Numbered from the stretch's first letter, positions 23,234 through 37,753 are shown. The stretch: 64,000 bases of DNA from Allacma fusca (GCA_947179485.1 OX359247.1:25520801-25584800); one strand, 5' to 3'. The notes: a model not told the origin generated them from the letters alone. Numbers and translations: made by a program.

Positions 23234-25918
23234 CACACATACATACACAGACACACAGTGTATCTTACAAAAGGAGTGTAATACTCAAGCAGGTCTATAA
23301 AACATGATCAAATGGGGCTTAAAATAATAATAAACATTTATGGCCTCAAATTTGATTGACATAAAAGCCAGATTCCAGGACTTATGCACGCTCATGTCCA
23401 ATTCAAAGGTATTAGACACATACCAAGTTACAGTCTTGAACTTCATAATATGTAAACGTTTTCAAAGGCTCCTACTGGTTTTCAAGTTGGGCTTTGTGGC
23501 TGTCTGTCTATGTGCTGTGTGCTACCTAACTTACTTAAAGGTGGACTACTATGACATTATTAGCCGTCCAGTGTGTGTGTATCTGATTGTGAGTGTATAT
23601 GGGTAAGGACATATCACCCTCGAGAGTGAGAGATAGAAGGATCTGAAGAAAAGGTATACCTATATAATGTCGTTTGGAGTTGAAAATTTTTGGAGGAATG
23701 CCAACCATATTAAAGAGAGGTTTGTGAAAAGGATCTGAAAAGCCCATGACATTATGATGTATTGTGCTCAACCAGCAGAGCAGGTATAATCCTAGCAATA
23801 CTCAAAGTAGGAGAGTTTTACATCCATTTCCATCCTTCCCTATAGTACAGTTTTATGCATGCATATGTATCTCCCTACCTTCAGAGGACTTTTACGTACC
23901 TGCACACACACACAAGGTTCATTTTAGTTGGACTTGACTACTATTACTACCAAGCTCAAGCCATCCCGTATGATTGCATGCCCTGACTTTACACTACAAG
24001 TCTGTTACATATAGCGTACACTCACTCTATACAGTCCTGATGATGGCATAAAAACTGTACACACACACACAGACATTCACAAACTTGTGTACACACACAC
24101 ACACACACATACACATACAGTCACTACACACAAGGAGCAGTCAGAGTAGAGGAAAAGTCCGAGCCAAATTGGAATAGGTAAATGCTAGTACATATCAAAT
24201 TCCCTCACTTCAGCATCTTTTCATTTCGTATGCATTATTATTACCAGCGTGTGTATGGTAGTGTGTACGGTTGAGCTGCATTAACTTATGTACACTTCCT
24301 CACTCCTTCCCACCAACCGAAGAAGGGTCAGTGTTCTCAATAAAATCTACAAAGTACAGGAAAAAACTAGACGTTCCACGTACATATATGTATCTCCAAT
24401 GCTTGAAAAAAAAACACCTTTCAATAACATTTTTACTTTCCTCAAGGCTTCATCAACAATCAACCTTACTGTTGAACATGAAATTACCAATTTTGACACT
24501 TGTTTTTTTTTGGACAGAAATGGGAAAGGTCCTTCCCCATTTCTATTAACTGGGTTTCCTACATTAATTGTATATGTGGGTATTTATTTTGGAGTATTTA
24601 CAAGTCCTTTGATTGGACTGTGATAACTTACGGGGTAAGGTACTTCTAAATATATAATTTTTATTATATTATTTACATATCTACTTATTTTCTTAGCTAG
24701 ATGTGTAATTCCCACTTCCTATAAAAATTCCGCTTGTTGGAGGAATGGTCCCTGTGCATGTACAGATATGATCCCTGCCGCCGGGAAAGACGAGCAAAAC
24801 ATCTTTTAATCTCAAATTATGATACTACAAATTGTTCCCCCCTGCAATCTTTCTGGCTTAGTAGTTTACCACTTACGAAAGCATTTACTGTTAAATAGCT
24901 CCAACGATTGAATGCACGACAAGCACGGGCGAGTTAGAGTCAAGAGCGCCCTGGTAATGCGAACAGTTCAACAGTGGAATTTCTAAGTTTTGAGGCTTGA
25001 GGCTAGTTTAGAAGCATCTGTGTGTATACGTAGTTCAACGATTTGAGCAGCAGGATTTTGTTGTTGTTTCCAGTTATCAGATCACGTCAGAGAACTGATG
25101 ACAGCTATCTGTACTCTATCACGCACTATCAACTTGATATTTGTATCCAAAGGTGCTTGAACAATGTCATATTTTTTATGAAATACATGTAAATATGTCC
25201 GTGCAAGTAATACCTCTGTGGATACTACTGTATTATGCCTATCCTATATAAATGCAACTATCAGTTACTGGTAAAGGCAACTTTGTAAATAGCTCCAAAT
25301 ACTTTGACAAGACTTGACTGGATTTGTGTGCACATTTTTCTACACAAGCTGACATATTAAAAAAAATTATTTTATTGTCTTCTTTCCCTTTGGAAGTAAA
25401 GCGCACTCTGCGTGGAAAGGTAGGAATGCATATCTAAATGCATCAATGTAATAAATAAACACTTAAAAATTGGATGTCAACTGGAACAGGTCCTGCTCTC
25501 AAAATTGGAGGAACATAAGTGTGACAGGATGCTCCTTCCAGAAAGTAAGTACTAAATGAGGTACGAATTTATTTTTATTGTAATCCCACGTCGGTGTGAA
25601 GAGCCCTGACAGTACATACATCCTTCGTGGAAAAAAATCAGGATAATCTCAAAAGTATCCGAGAGTTTCTAACACGATTACCCTCCCTCGTATTTGTGTC
25701 CCGTCCTGATGAGTTGAAATCATTTTAAGTTGATATGATGTGGCTAAGACAAGTCCATATGACACACAGTATCCTATCTACATATAAGCCCATGCAATAA
25801 CATAAGTTAGTTGGGCACGCCAAGAGAGACAACAGAAGACGCTCAGTTACACAAAAGTCATCAAAGTCTCAGCAAGCATACAAGATCCTTTTAAGGAAAC
25901 TCATAAGTTCCAAGTAGA

Positions 25919-25970
25919 GTGAGAGAGAGAGGCAGAGAGAGAGAGGCAGAGAGAGAGAGAGAGAGAGGGA
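25919..25970. repeat. (GA)n tract with GGCA interruptions
   Basis: GA repeats broken twice by the same GGCA word, giving a higher-order period of about 16 bases at its left end. Confidence 0.85.
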
Positions 25971-26772
25971 TAGAGAAGAACAAGTGAGCAAGCTGGGGAA
26001 ATATATGGGATACATGGAGTCATATATTCCAACGTAAATTTATACATGAGACAAAACACTGTTCTGGCGCAATCGCCTTCTCAACCACCACACTCCGCGG
26101 ACCGTCTCCAATCCTCCCTTACACACCAACCAAGGTTGATATAATAAGCTCCTGAAATACTCAGAGTATGTAAACTCATCTAATGTCCCCCTATACATAC
26201 ACTTTTATTTCCTCATATCCCCCCCCAAAAAAACAGGAACAACTACCAGAGCTCTATCTACGCTTTATAGTGTAACAACGAGGATCCCAGGCAAAGGCTT
26301 CTTCTTTGGGGTATAGGAAAGTTCGCATCACTTTTCAACTATTTTCAAGAAAATACTGTCGAGTTGAGCACAGTCTACGTATAGGAGTAGTAGACGCATA
26401 GGAGCATGCACCTTGAGTAAAGACGAGGAAAGAAACCTTTAAAATAACATGAAAGCTTCTCCGAAATATATCTACACATACACTGGTAGTAGTCTCGGAA
26501 GGAAAGGGAACCAAGTATCTAACAATAAGCCTGAACTGCATCGACAGACGACACTCCTTCGCACTTTTCTCCGGCTCCGACATCTCGTCGCTTTACAGAA
26601 CCCTCCCTAATGTACTCTGTACAAGTACATATTAAATTTTTAGGAGGCTCTCCTACAAACTTGTTTTCTACTTACAGCGGATGTACGTACATCTACTTAA
26701 ACAGCATATACACCTACTTACAAGAGCTGTACTGGCTCAGCTCTGTCCCTCTATAGCCCAAGCCAGTCCTAT

Positions 26773-26812
26773 ATATCTATATGGATATCTATATCTATAT
26801 ACATATAGATAT
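26773..26812. repeat. Short inverted repeat (hairpin)
   Basis: ATATCTATATG (26773-26783) is matched by CATATAGATAT (26802-26812) across an 18-base loop. The arms are perfect but pure AT-rich low complexity. Confidence 0.5.
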
Positions 26813-29309
26813 GTATCTACTTACGTGTGAATACTTGGGGAACGCTTAGAGAACACAAGGAGTTTTCTGCCTTGTTTTACTTCGCACTTACACACACTTG
26901 GCCCAATCCAATCTTTGCCTTTTTCATTTCAACTCTTTCGGCCCAATAGTTATTTACAAGCCGAGGACATTTATACATCCAATGTACATACATCCCTCCT
27001 CCTATACACACATAATGGTCCAGTGGAAATTGTTTTCTTGTCACTAGATATGGGACCCCCCCCCCGCAAATTACTCACTTGTTAAGTAAAAGTAGCTAAT
27101 TTTTCAAAAGTGTCTTTATTGTATTATCATTTGGACAAAACACAATCTCAGAACGTTAGGGAAAACTTTGCTAAGTAGAACATGACCATCGTAAAAGCTC
27201 CAGCTTTCATATTTTCTAGTGCAAACACACACACACACACACACATACATAATTATGTACATACAGACATGAGTACATAGGTGTGTGGAGTAAACTCCCT
27301 ATTAAACATTATTCATGTTTTCTTATATGTGCTAAAAAGTGGAAGTCTTAGAAGTTCTAAATGATTTGAAAAAGTTTGAATGGGGTAAAGTTTTGAAAAA
27401 AAAAAATCTTAAATTGGAGGGAGTTAGGATGGGAAGGCTAATATGTTGAGTGTAAGGGAAGCAGACAGCACAACGAACTCCAAGCTCTCCGTCATGATTC
27501 ACAAATTGAAGGGAAACCAAACAAATTACAGACATGTTAAAATACAAATAGTTATGCGAGACAAGTCAGCTTCCTCACGTTCTTCCCCATCGGAAACATT
27601 GCCAAATGATGGAAGTAACTAAATATAAATACTTACAAGGACTATTTTCTCAGAGCATTACACCTCCCAGATACATGACATTCGTTCGACAGCCATACGC
27701 ACTACATCCTAACATTTAGACATATAGGCACAAGGTCTGAGAGGAAATTCCGCTCTCTTTATCGTAGGACTTGAGGAGAAGGGAATTTACAATAAGTAAA
27801 CTCATCCCAATCTGCTGACATTACACGCTTAAATTAACATCCACACAGCACTCACCTTTTTCTTTGGAGTTTCCCTTCCCTCCAAATAAATTTCATTGGG
27901 ATTGATAACCTGACACTACTCCTTGCTCGGACTGAGACTCCTAGACGGCATTTCTACGTATGTATGTACATATAAAACTCAGACCTGACAAGTGCAACAG
28001 GACTTGGGCTCCGAGCTGTAATAACAACAACAGCTCCGAGCTTTCACCGAAATCATGGTTAGTTGTTATGTCATTTATTCCCAAGTATATAGAAATTACA
28101 CTGAATGCTGAGACTACCGGAGATAAAACAAATACCCAACTGGCTCTGTAATAACAATAATTGCATCCATAACTAACGGTTTGGATACTCTCCACGTACA
28201 TAGTCCTTATTTCGTGGTTTTATGCACTTGAGCAGTAGTCCCCCACACTTATGTACAGACACGGTTCCTTACAACAACCTTCCTCCACACAATGCACATG
28301 CAACTATAGCATGTCAGCTCTCCCAACCAGTCAGTCACTGTATCTCCATCCTAACGTTCCTCATGCTGGGAACTCACCTGCACATATATATATATATATA
28401 CATATGTAGGTTCTCTATGATTTCCACATATGCACCAAATAAATGAGTGTGCATCGTTCACAGGCCAACTTTTGAGGGAAATAAAGGAAAGTGCAGGACT
28501 CGACTTGGGTATAAAAGCCCAGCAATCAAGTAGCCGTCTCGTACGTCATGTACACTCATAAAGGAGAGTGCAGTAGCCACAAAACATTGTACAAAAGGTA
28601 CAAGGAGTTGTTGGTTGTTGTACATCTTGACATATGTATCCTCACTCCTATGTACTATGTACATAAGTGCGAGTCAGTGTAGGAATTAAAGACAAGGGCG
28701 ATTTCAAGAGCTACTACTGTTTCCATACGTCCAAAACGTGAATAATGTACTTTATTAACATATGTTATACGAGTGCACATGCAACAGCTGTGTGAATTGA
28801 TTGAGTACAATATCTATGCAAAATTATGCAATCATAAATGTAACGTTAAAATTCAAGTTTGATGCTTTGCAAATAGCTATTAATGTAAGCTTGCATAAGC
28901 TCACGTCACAAAATCTCAGGGTATTTCTCCAGTGGGAAATTTCATGGAAACCGGTACTCTCACAAATGAAAGATATACATATATCTGTGGGGACTGAAAA
29001 TAAAATCAAAAGTTGGAAATTAAATTATTTGATTGACATCATCTTTGGGATACTAACCTTGGCATACATAAAACAAATATGAGAGTGAATTTTGCATTCC
29101 TTTCTGTCTCAGTACTACTTTTGAGTATACATATGTAATTATATATAAACCAAGTACGTACATTTTGCTACCAACGGTCACACATGACTACGTTCATTAG
29201 GAACAGCTGGGACTGTACTTGTGGTATATTTATATTTGAATGTACATACTTGAAATAATTTTTTAAAAGAATATTTCTAGTAAAGGTTTTTTTTGTGTGG
29301 CTGTTCTGT

Positions 29310-29329
29310 ATGTGTGTGTGTGTGTGTGC
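29310..29329. repeat. (TG)n microsatellite
   Basis: TG repeat of about 20 bases. Confidence 0.85.
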
Positions 29330-29349
29330 ATTTTATTACAAGTAGTAAA

Positions 29350-30100
29350 CCTTGGTTATTGGGATAAAAAAAAAGGCTAAAATACGGAAAGATTATCGCA
29401 CAAGTTCACTTCACATGCTCGAATTAGTAGAAAAGGAGGAAATTGTCGTGCGAAAAATGAGTCAAAGTATGCGTTTGATTTTCTCACTCACGCAAGATAA
29501 ATTGCTTTGCGTTCGGGATATAATCGAAAAGTAGAAAAAAAACAACGACTGCAAGAGTATACTATTGCTGTACGAACAACTCAAGGGTTAAAAATTGTTA
29601 CTTGTGAAAGTACATACAAAGTTCCTACTTGCACAGAAGAGAAACATGTTACTTAAGATAACCATAATAGAGTATTTATAACAGAAGGTACATACTGAAC
29701 AGGTATGCTCGCTGAAGTGTTGGAGAAAAAAAAAAGATTTTTTTTTTGGATCAGGCATAATATTCTACAGAGAAGCTCTCAAAGGATATATTCACGTATG
29801 AAATGTAAAGTGAAGCGATCAGCGTGGGAAAATGATAGCCCGCGGCAAGACTCCCAGAGGCCTACACAAAATCATCATGATAAAACAAAAGGGTATTGTC
29901 TTCCAAATGTCCTACTTAGTTTCCACTTAACTTTACAGTCAAAAGCTTAGAGGCGATGACACGTCAGGGGGAAAAAGGAAACAAAATAGCGAAAGATAGC
30001 ACAAACACATAGAGAGCGACCCATCGAGCGAACTCCCCAGAATCAAGCTGTTTCACATTTCCTCACTGCGACACGACTCCGCATCATTCCCCACACATAC
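29350..30100. other. CpG-richer patch of unknown nature
   Basis: This patch contains CpG at a visibly higher rate than its flanks, notably at 29385-29530 and 29810-30090. It includes an ATG-started plus frame at 29705-29950 (81 aa, Lys/Arg-rich start) that I do not recognise. The patch could be an old DNA-transposon remnant or a regulatory element. No terminal repeats were found by eye. Confidence 0.2.
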
Positions 30101-30138
30101 CATCATTCAGGGATACTTATGACTCTGTTAGCCCAAAA

Positions 30139-30165
30139 GAGGGAGAGAGAGAGAGAGAGAGAGAG
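30139..30165. repeat. (GA)n microsatellite
   Basis: GA repeat of about 27 bases. Confidence 0.9.
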
Positions 30166-31040
30166 TCTAAATAAATATATATTTGTATATGTAAACTCTG
30201 TCATAGGAAATCATCAAATGAAGAACTCAATTTTGAGGGCTACGTTAAATAAGTGTAATTCTCAAAAGTCAAAATTCATTACATCTCTCGTCCCCCTCAC
30301 AGAAACAAGTAATAAAAAAAACCAGTGAGCTTGAGTGAAGATACCTGTCATTACCAATTACCCAAATGTCAATTATTTTTTATCACCAGAAAATCCTTCA
30401 TACTATGGGATAATTATTGCAACTAATGCCATAATTCTGGAGTCTCCTCCGCATTCTAAGAGGACAAGACCCATCCAGACTCCCAGTTTGTAGGGAATGT
30501 AAATCTGTGAGGGAAGGGAAGCTACATGTAGATACATATAAGCCTTGTAGCATTATATCCGGAGTCAAAGGGAGACTCATACTAAAGGCTTATGAAAGGA
30601 CGTGGATGGCGATAAAAAAAAACTTGCTACAATCAAATCAATCGATTCACCAACGACTCATACAAGGCCTTTGATCCCAAGTCTTCCTGGATTCCTAACT
30701 TCGCATTCTAAATCCTGACGTGTCTAATTACTCCTCAAATCCCACTACCAGTTCCAGCTAATCATTTGATTATGTGCGGGCATGTTAACAAAGTTCTGAG
30801 GAAGCACAAACCTATATACCCAAGAAATGTTGAAAGTTTGACGTATCTATGTATTTGTAGAGTCAATAATAACCCCTAACCTTCACTGGCATTTTCGAGA
30901 GTGAGATCCTGTCCCAGTCTCCTCCAGACTTGAGTTTACATAAATATGAGGAATCGTTCCTACAGATAAAAAGCATTTAAGTGACTCACCCCAAAGGATA
31001 GGACAGAGATTGAGAGTAGTATATGAGCTGTAAACAAAAA

Positions 31041-31066
31041 TTGTAAATAAAATTTGTAAATAAAAT
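31041..31066 (+). repeat. Tandem TTGTAAATAAAA duplication
   Basis: Two copies of a 12-base word, one base apart. Each copy contains TGTAAATA (a Pumilio-type site) and AATAAA (a poly(A) signal) on the plus strand. No coding sequence is seen just upstream. Confidence 0.6.
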
Positions 31067-32260
31067 CTAATTTTATCATCCAATGGAACGCTCAGTCGTT
31101 ACATGCTGACATGACTAAACCAATAATTCCAATAAGTGGGTTTGATTCCCTCACAGTTGCTAGTTACCAAATCCCAGGACATGGTGGAGACCCTCACGTC
31201 CATAGCACTTGTCTCATTTCATCCAAAGTGTGTTAAAGAGTCAAAAGGCCTGAAAAAAGCTACAATCGATGAAGTAACTCCACACGAAAGGGAAGAATTG
31301 GACTGAGAGAATGAAAAATTAAAGATGACATGTCAAATCAGTCGATCAAGCAAGAGAATCGTGACTTCGTGGAGCTCTCCTATGAACTCCTCACTGGGAG
31401 CAGAGCACTCACTCCTCTATTGTTTATAGGACTCCACATCCTATACAAATATCCCATCATATACTTACAGACGGGGAGTTAGAGTACCAGATTGTCTGTA
31501 ACTATTTTAACTGCACCAAACACCATGTACGCAACCACTCATCTGACAATGAGCAAAGGGATAACTTACCTCTTCAACCAGTTGTCTATATATCTATAGC
31601 TAGGGCATTTTATTTTATCACAAGTTTTCTTCCAAGGAAACACATCACAGTCATTTAGACATTGAAACTTATGCTTGTATCTTTATCATCCTCACCATAC
31701 ATAAATCCCTACTACTACGACTACTGTACCACAGTCTTGAAACTCTTTTAGGAAGACTTGCCTCGTTCCCATGGACTGGGCATCTAATCCCTAGCACTAG
31801 CCTTGGTTAATGCATAAAACACTAACTCTTCTCTCAATCCACGCCTCAATGCTCTGTACAGATATAAATGTGTATCTCCTTACCCAAACTTACCCAAAAA
31901 CTATACATCCACACCCGCGGCAATGGCAACAGTACATTTACTCAGGGACCCAAACAAGTTTCTACTACCACTGACTTCTCGAGACTGCTCAAGTTGTGGC
32001 GTGCAGTTAGCATCATGTGCAGAGTAATACATGCACATAAATACTAGAATAATTGTAAAACGACAGTATGCACGGAGACGTACAAGAGTCCCAGAGTCGT
32101 AACCATAATTTCAGAGAGTGTGTAGTAACAAACTTGCTTAACAGTGAATTTCCTATGAGCTATGTGCATACTCTGTATATATTATTAAATACATATACAA
32201 AATATAATTATTATATAAATAAATCTGGCGGTATATACTTTGTATGAGGGGATAGGAATT

Positions 32261-32266
<6 letters not shown>

Positions 32267-32314
<48 letters not shown>
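32267..32314. repeat. (GA)n microsatellite, long
   Basis: Uninterrupted GA repeat of about 48 bases. Confidence 0.95.
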
Positions 32315-32316
<2 letters not shown>

Positions 32317-33431
32317 TCGTACATATTTCATGTAAAGATTTAAGCAAATCGATAACTCTGTTAGGGAGTCCCAGAGTATTGTACATACCAGCCCAAGAAA
32401 AATTATGGGACCTCAAGTTCCTATTCATTAAGAATGTGAGGCTCGATGGTTCCTTTTAAGTAGGGGGAAATTAAGAGAATGTACTGAAATTATGCAAGGT
32501 AATCGATAAGGAACAACAGTCATTTGGTAGTAGTTCGAGGAACCCATTAATGAAAAATCACACATGCGTAAAACCTATTAGGAGGAATTAGCACTACGAT
32601 TATCTCGGAACTTGATGTAATTTAATATCGGGGGATCGAACTGGAATAAGAAATATTATAACACTATCAAGTGCAAAGTTCATGCACTTGACGAGCCATC
32701 CTCAGCGAGGAAAAAAATCCTAGATCTCTGCCGTACTTTGTGAGGGAGCTTATGGTAAATATAAAAAAAGACCAAAGCTCACTGCTTGCCCCTGCAATAA
32801 TGTACATATGGTCAGGGACGTTACAATGTAGGATACATCATGTAGATATACGCTCTATATCATTCACAAAAGTTAAAAGTATGTACGTGGGACAAGAGGC
32901 AGCATAGAGACTTTGTATGGTATAAGGACGGACACTTAATGTAAGTTGGTATTACGGATGTACATATGGTAATTGCACTGTGTGTAAAGCCCGATAGAAA
33001 TAGTACCCCCGAAATAAAGCCTTCCACTACCATCTCAGTCAGTTTCGTGTCTTCTACCTTTTAACAAATTCAAAAGAAATAAGTACACAAATTATGAGAT
33101 TCAATCCCCGTCGTCGCTCAACAAAAATATTTTAACACGCTTTCTTCTTGCCCGCTTCCATGCTCTACGAGTACTAAAAAAGCAAGGAGTGTACGTATGT
33201 ACGTGTATGATCGTATACCTATGGATCTATATCTATGTATGTGTACATATTTCTATTTTACGTCAAGCTCAAAACTACCACTCCATGGCGATGCTTTTGT
33301 ATGTTCAGTAGAGATAGTGCAGCACAAAGTTTCCAAGTATTCACGTACGCATACAAGCGTTTCTATTGAGCGTGAGAGGTGAGCCTTGATTATGTACGTT
33401 CCTTGTCAAATACATACAATGTGCTTGTGCT

Positions 33432-33452
33432 TGTGTGTGTGTGTGTGTGTGC
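33432..33452. repeat. (GT)n microsatellite
   Basis: GT repeat of about 21 bases, followed within 15 bases by a short TAG trinucleotide run (about 33465-33480). Confidence 0.85.
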
Positions 33453-34719
33453 AGCACTATATTCTAGTAGTAGTAGTAGTGGGATCGCTTGAGATATTTG
33501 ACAATACCACGGCTTTTCCCTTTCCCCCTCGCATTCGCAGGTTGCTTTTTAGATTACAAGGAAACTCTACTATGGGCTCGAAGACAGGCCGAGAGACTCA
33601 CACAGTTGAAACTTGCTTTTATTAAAGAATTTCAACTTGTACTGTGCATACTCCGATATTGCACGGAACAAGACGACGATTACGTACTATGACTTGTATA
33701 ATGTATAGATACAAATACACTAAAGGTACATACTTACTCCATATGAGTGTGCATACTTAAAGTTGCATATTAAGTGCACCCTTGCTTAAGTATATCCATA
33801 AACCTAAACAACACTGTGCTCTATGTATAAAAAAAAATATAAAATCATACAGCACTACCTTATAATTCATTGCAGATGCTCAGTGCTAAGAACACATTGT
33901 TCCTAACCTAATGCTGATTTTACAAACTCGTGAATATGCCTTCCTCCTTCCAACTCCAATCCCATGGAATAACTTCACCCGTACTTTTCCCTACACCCTC
34001 CTAGCATTATCACGGTTGTTGGCTGTGAAATCGAAAAGTACTTATTTTCCTTTTGAGTTCCAGACTTCATACATCCACTCCTATTGCTTTAAGGAAGTGG
34101 AGCAAGTGTGAGGAAAATGCAAATTGGATTTCAATAATTCAAAACAACATGAGCATGAACCTACATCCACCCATAGGCTTGATCTACCTCAATTTGAAAG
34201 TTCAACTACTGAGGATCCTTCAGTTCAAAAGCCCTTATCAATATACTTTAATATATTCAGAATTTCAGAAGGGAAAGTCTCAGGAAAAAAAACATGATAA
34301 ATGTGGATTATTTTTAGACCATGGAAAACTTAAAAATTCAAAAGAAAAGTATAGAGCATATGTGTGTTCCCGACGTTTGAGTAGATAGGAACAACAAGTT
34401 TTTTTTGTCATTTGAGAAGTCAGTGTTGTAAAGTGTACACATTGTAAAATCATTTGATTAGAACTTGAATAAAGTATCTACTCCTGTCAAGCCATTTGTC
34501 ATGGGAAATAGAAGGATACAGCAATCGGAGTAATTCTTGAACTTGGATAAATGGTCAATCACTAAAGGTTGCCTCGTGATGACAAAGAAACAGTAAATTG
34601 TGATTGGTTGGTTTTACGTCCAATTCAAACACATATGTACGATGGGAAGACCCTATACAATACAATTACACTGCTTTCTAATTTCCTCAAGATGCACCCA
34701 AACAAAAGCAAGGAAGAGC

Positions 34720-34754
34720 GAGAGAGAGAGAGAGAGACGGAGAGAAAGAGAGAC
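34720..34754. repeat. (GA)n microsatellite, imperfect
   Basis: GA repeat with ACGG and AAA interruptions. Confidence 0.85.
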
Positions 34755-35375
34755 AGCCCGCGCGAAAACTTATCAACTCTCGACACTTGGAGATGAAGAA
34801 AACACAAAACAGTATGTATTTCCAGATATTTTATTGTACAAGGAGAAAAAAAAACCTCTGATACACATAAATTCAATATACATCCCCAAAAGTGCAGTCA
34901 TACATACCAAAACACGACTTCCTGTAACTTCTAACTCTATAATGTGAGTAGTATTCATTCGGTAAAGTGTAGGAACACATTTGCAAGACATTTCTGATGT
35001 TCCTAGCAAGAGAAGGTCTATTCCGAGTAGAAGAATACATAAATAATGCATGGAGCTACTTAAGTCATGAATCCTTTCCTACCACTACAATCTCTCTTGA
35101 CTGCTCTTCTCTCTGCACATTTTTAAACATGTCCCATGTCCTACATCGTTTTTTCGTATTTTTCTCCCCAAAAAAAAAAAAAACAAAATGTACACACACA
35201 GAAAATACAGTAAATACTTAAGATACACACGAGGGAAAAGACAAACTAGAATTGTTTCACTGGTCATAGGCCATCCAGACTGTTGTCGCTGGATTGTACG
35301 CATTAAAATGTATTCGGGAGTGCGTGTACGTGTGCCTATGTACGTGTGTGTATGTGTGGACGTGGATATACATAT

Positions 35376-35392
35376 ATGTGTGTGTGTGTGTA
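35376..35392. repeat. (GT)n microsatellite, short
   Basis: GT repeat at the end of a GTGT/GTAC-rich stretch starting near 35320. Confidence 0.8.
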
Positions 35393-35924
35393 TTGCGGGT
35401 GAAACACACATCGAGTATCGTTTTCGTAACTTGAACGTGACAGTTGTGTGTTTTTAGGTATATATGGCCCAGACACAGATATAAATTTGTCCGTGTGTAT
35501 AAAAAGTCCCTACAAAACATACAAGAGACAACACCATCCATATGGATTCTCCATATTTCGGTCTCTTCCTTTCCTCCATTGAGACTCTGACTGTGGATAT
35601 ATGAACAAACATATGAGAGCATACTTTTGCAGGAGGGAGGACGACCGGCCCCGGGTATAGTATTTTGAAGGAACAACTCCAACTCTGTATATATCTCCCA
35701 GATGGAAAAAAATGTCGACGGAATATAGAAAAAGAGGAGTTAGTTTTTGGTGCAGCAGTCAAGCTCGACTTCTCGTTTCCTCCTCTCATTTCATCCTCTC
35801 GCCCGAACAAAAGCTCTTTATTTATTTTATTCAAGGCATATAGTCCTTACTTACCTATAATTATATACTTACATATACACACATGTAGATATGTACTACT
35901 ATGTATATGCATGTGAACTAGCCA

Positions 35925-35944
35925 TCTCTCTCTCTCTCTCTCTC
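35925..35944. repeat. (CT)n microsatellite
   Basis: CT repeat of about 20 bases. Confidence 0.85.
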
Positions 35945-36263
35945 CTACTCGACGAGGAAAAGCTGAGAGACTCTCGCTAAAACTCAGGGCTTTCAGAGTT
36001 CACTCTACTACTTTGTGGTAACTGTTCTCTCACACAGAATTGTATACACAATGTAACTGAACGGGTGAATGTGGCCAGCTCCTTCTGAAGCATTAGTCAT
36101 TCACCCATCATTACATACATTATAGTTGGTATTAGTGTGCTAGGCATGTATAGGGAATTGATGTATGACAGGAGCACGGAGTCTCAGGAGCCTATCTCCA
36201 AGTACCATAACCTTGCTTGAACGAGGACGGAAAACTATGGTTAGGGAATAGAAAAATCCAAAG

Positions 36264-36279
36264 GAGAGAGAGAGAGAGA
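36264..36279. repeat. (GA)n microsatellite, short
   Basis: GA repeat of about 16 bases. Confidence 0.8.
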
Positions 36280-37753
36280 TACAGCTGTATGCATTAAATA
36301 AAATATAAAAAAAGTGCAATATAAACCAAGTATACAAATATTCTGAGGAGACTACACCTCCCAACTTTTATAAGACACTACCTTTTAGTAGCTACTTACA
36401 CCCTCACATTATGAAGTGAGGATGGGACGATGGTTGGAGCCGTGAATGAGCAAATTCTTGAATAAAACGATAATGAATGGATAAAATATTCTCCCCAAAG
36501 TCTCGACATTATACTCCCTCCTTGCCAATTTTAACCCAGGAAAAACAAACCCGCTCACCAACAGCCAACAAATCATTTTGAGATTGTCTGATGAGTTGTA
36601 TTATTCCTGAATAACGATGAGACACATAGAATGAACATCCTCTCCTTCCCCCAAAACTCCCCAACTTTTCTCCTTTACCTTTGTACATCCGCTCCCTCCA
36701 TTCCTAAGTATTTACAGATGATTAAATATGAACACCACGAGCATCAACTCTACTCCCCACAGGAGGATGAATGAAGACACGAGCAGTACGGGGTAGAACC
36801 TTACAAACGAATTAATAATACTGTACTGTAATTTCAATCAGATCAGCACGATAGAGGAGTCGGAGGCTCTTCACAGAATAATACCGGCCCTGTTGTATAC
36901 ACTGACAAATTGCTTAGCAACATCAGATCCATGCATAAGCACATCAGTCTGCAATAACAGCATAATTTCCTCAACACTTACAGCTCCAACTACATCAGCC
37001 CTGGGAGTATATACATATGTACATAATTACATCCCTCCTAGTACAATGAGTACGTTTAGTTGAAATCCTTTTGTTCGCTTCATTATCCTTCTGTTTGTAT
37101 CGTATCCTATCCCCGCACTTGAGTATGTACACTTCTTGCGGAACCTTTGTCATTAAAGGACCATAAAACTTCACATTCATTCTGAAACCATACATTTACG
37201 TTAGGTAATATAAACCTACCTTTTCATCTCTTTAACTTACTCAAGCTCAATAGAATTTCCAGCCCTTTCCAGAAATTTTATTAGTTTTTAGTGCAATAAC
37301 ACAGGAGCTTTAATAACTTTCAAGATTCCGTCAAAGTTTCCTTAAAAAAAAAACTACTCTGCTCAGCGTTTCGTAACAAGACTCTCGCAATTCTAAAAGG
37401 AAGAATAACTTGAGTATTACTCATTTTATAATTTATATACTAGCTTCAACACACACTTGGATTGGATTTACAGTCTTGTAATCAGAATGTAAAGAATAAA
37501 TTAACTAGTTCATACTTGCTACAGTCCGTTGGGAATGTCTGTTTTTGTTCCTCAAGAAAAAGCTGTACAAAAAACAGGACTTTGAAGCATTGAAACATTT
37601 AAAATAAGTAATGTCGTTCATTTTAAAGTAAATATTAAAAGACTTCAAATACATAATTCCATGCTCAGGATATTTAAGCATTTGTATTTACACTGCTAGT
37701 TAAATTACTGAAGCTGATGCAATTCATATGCAACCAGGATTACGTCACTGTCG

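Larger units (their letters stand above)
22894..29340. other. Gene-poor region, no recognised gene
   Basis: AT-rich sequence with CA repeats (24059-24070, 24091-24109, 27225-27245), a GA tract, a C-run at about 27055-27065, a TA run at 28384-28400 and one short hairpin. No open frame here resembles a known protein. Confidence 0.45.
30166..37680. other. Gene-poor region, no recognised gene
   Basis: AT-rich sequence with GA/CT and GT microsatellites. The larger open frames at 35257-35682 and 35454-35834 (minus) start at TTG and overlap each other. The frame at 34053-34388 (plus) has no family resemblance. Confidence 0.45.

Noticed and set aside
35257-35834. Two overlapping minus frames of 141 and 126 aa.
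   Set aside because: Both start at TTG, overlap in different frames, and one runs into a His-Thr repeat coded by a GT microsatellite.
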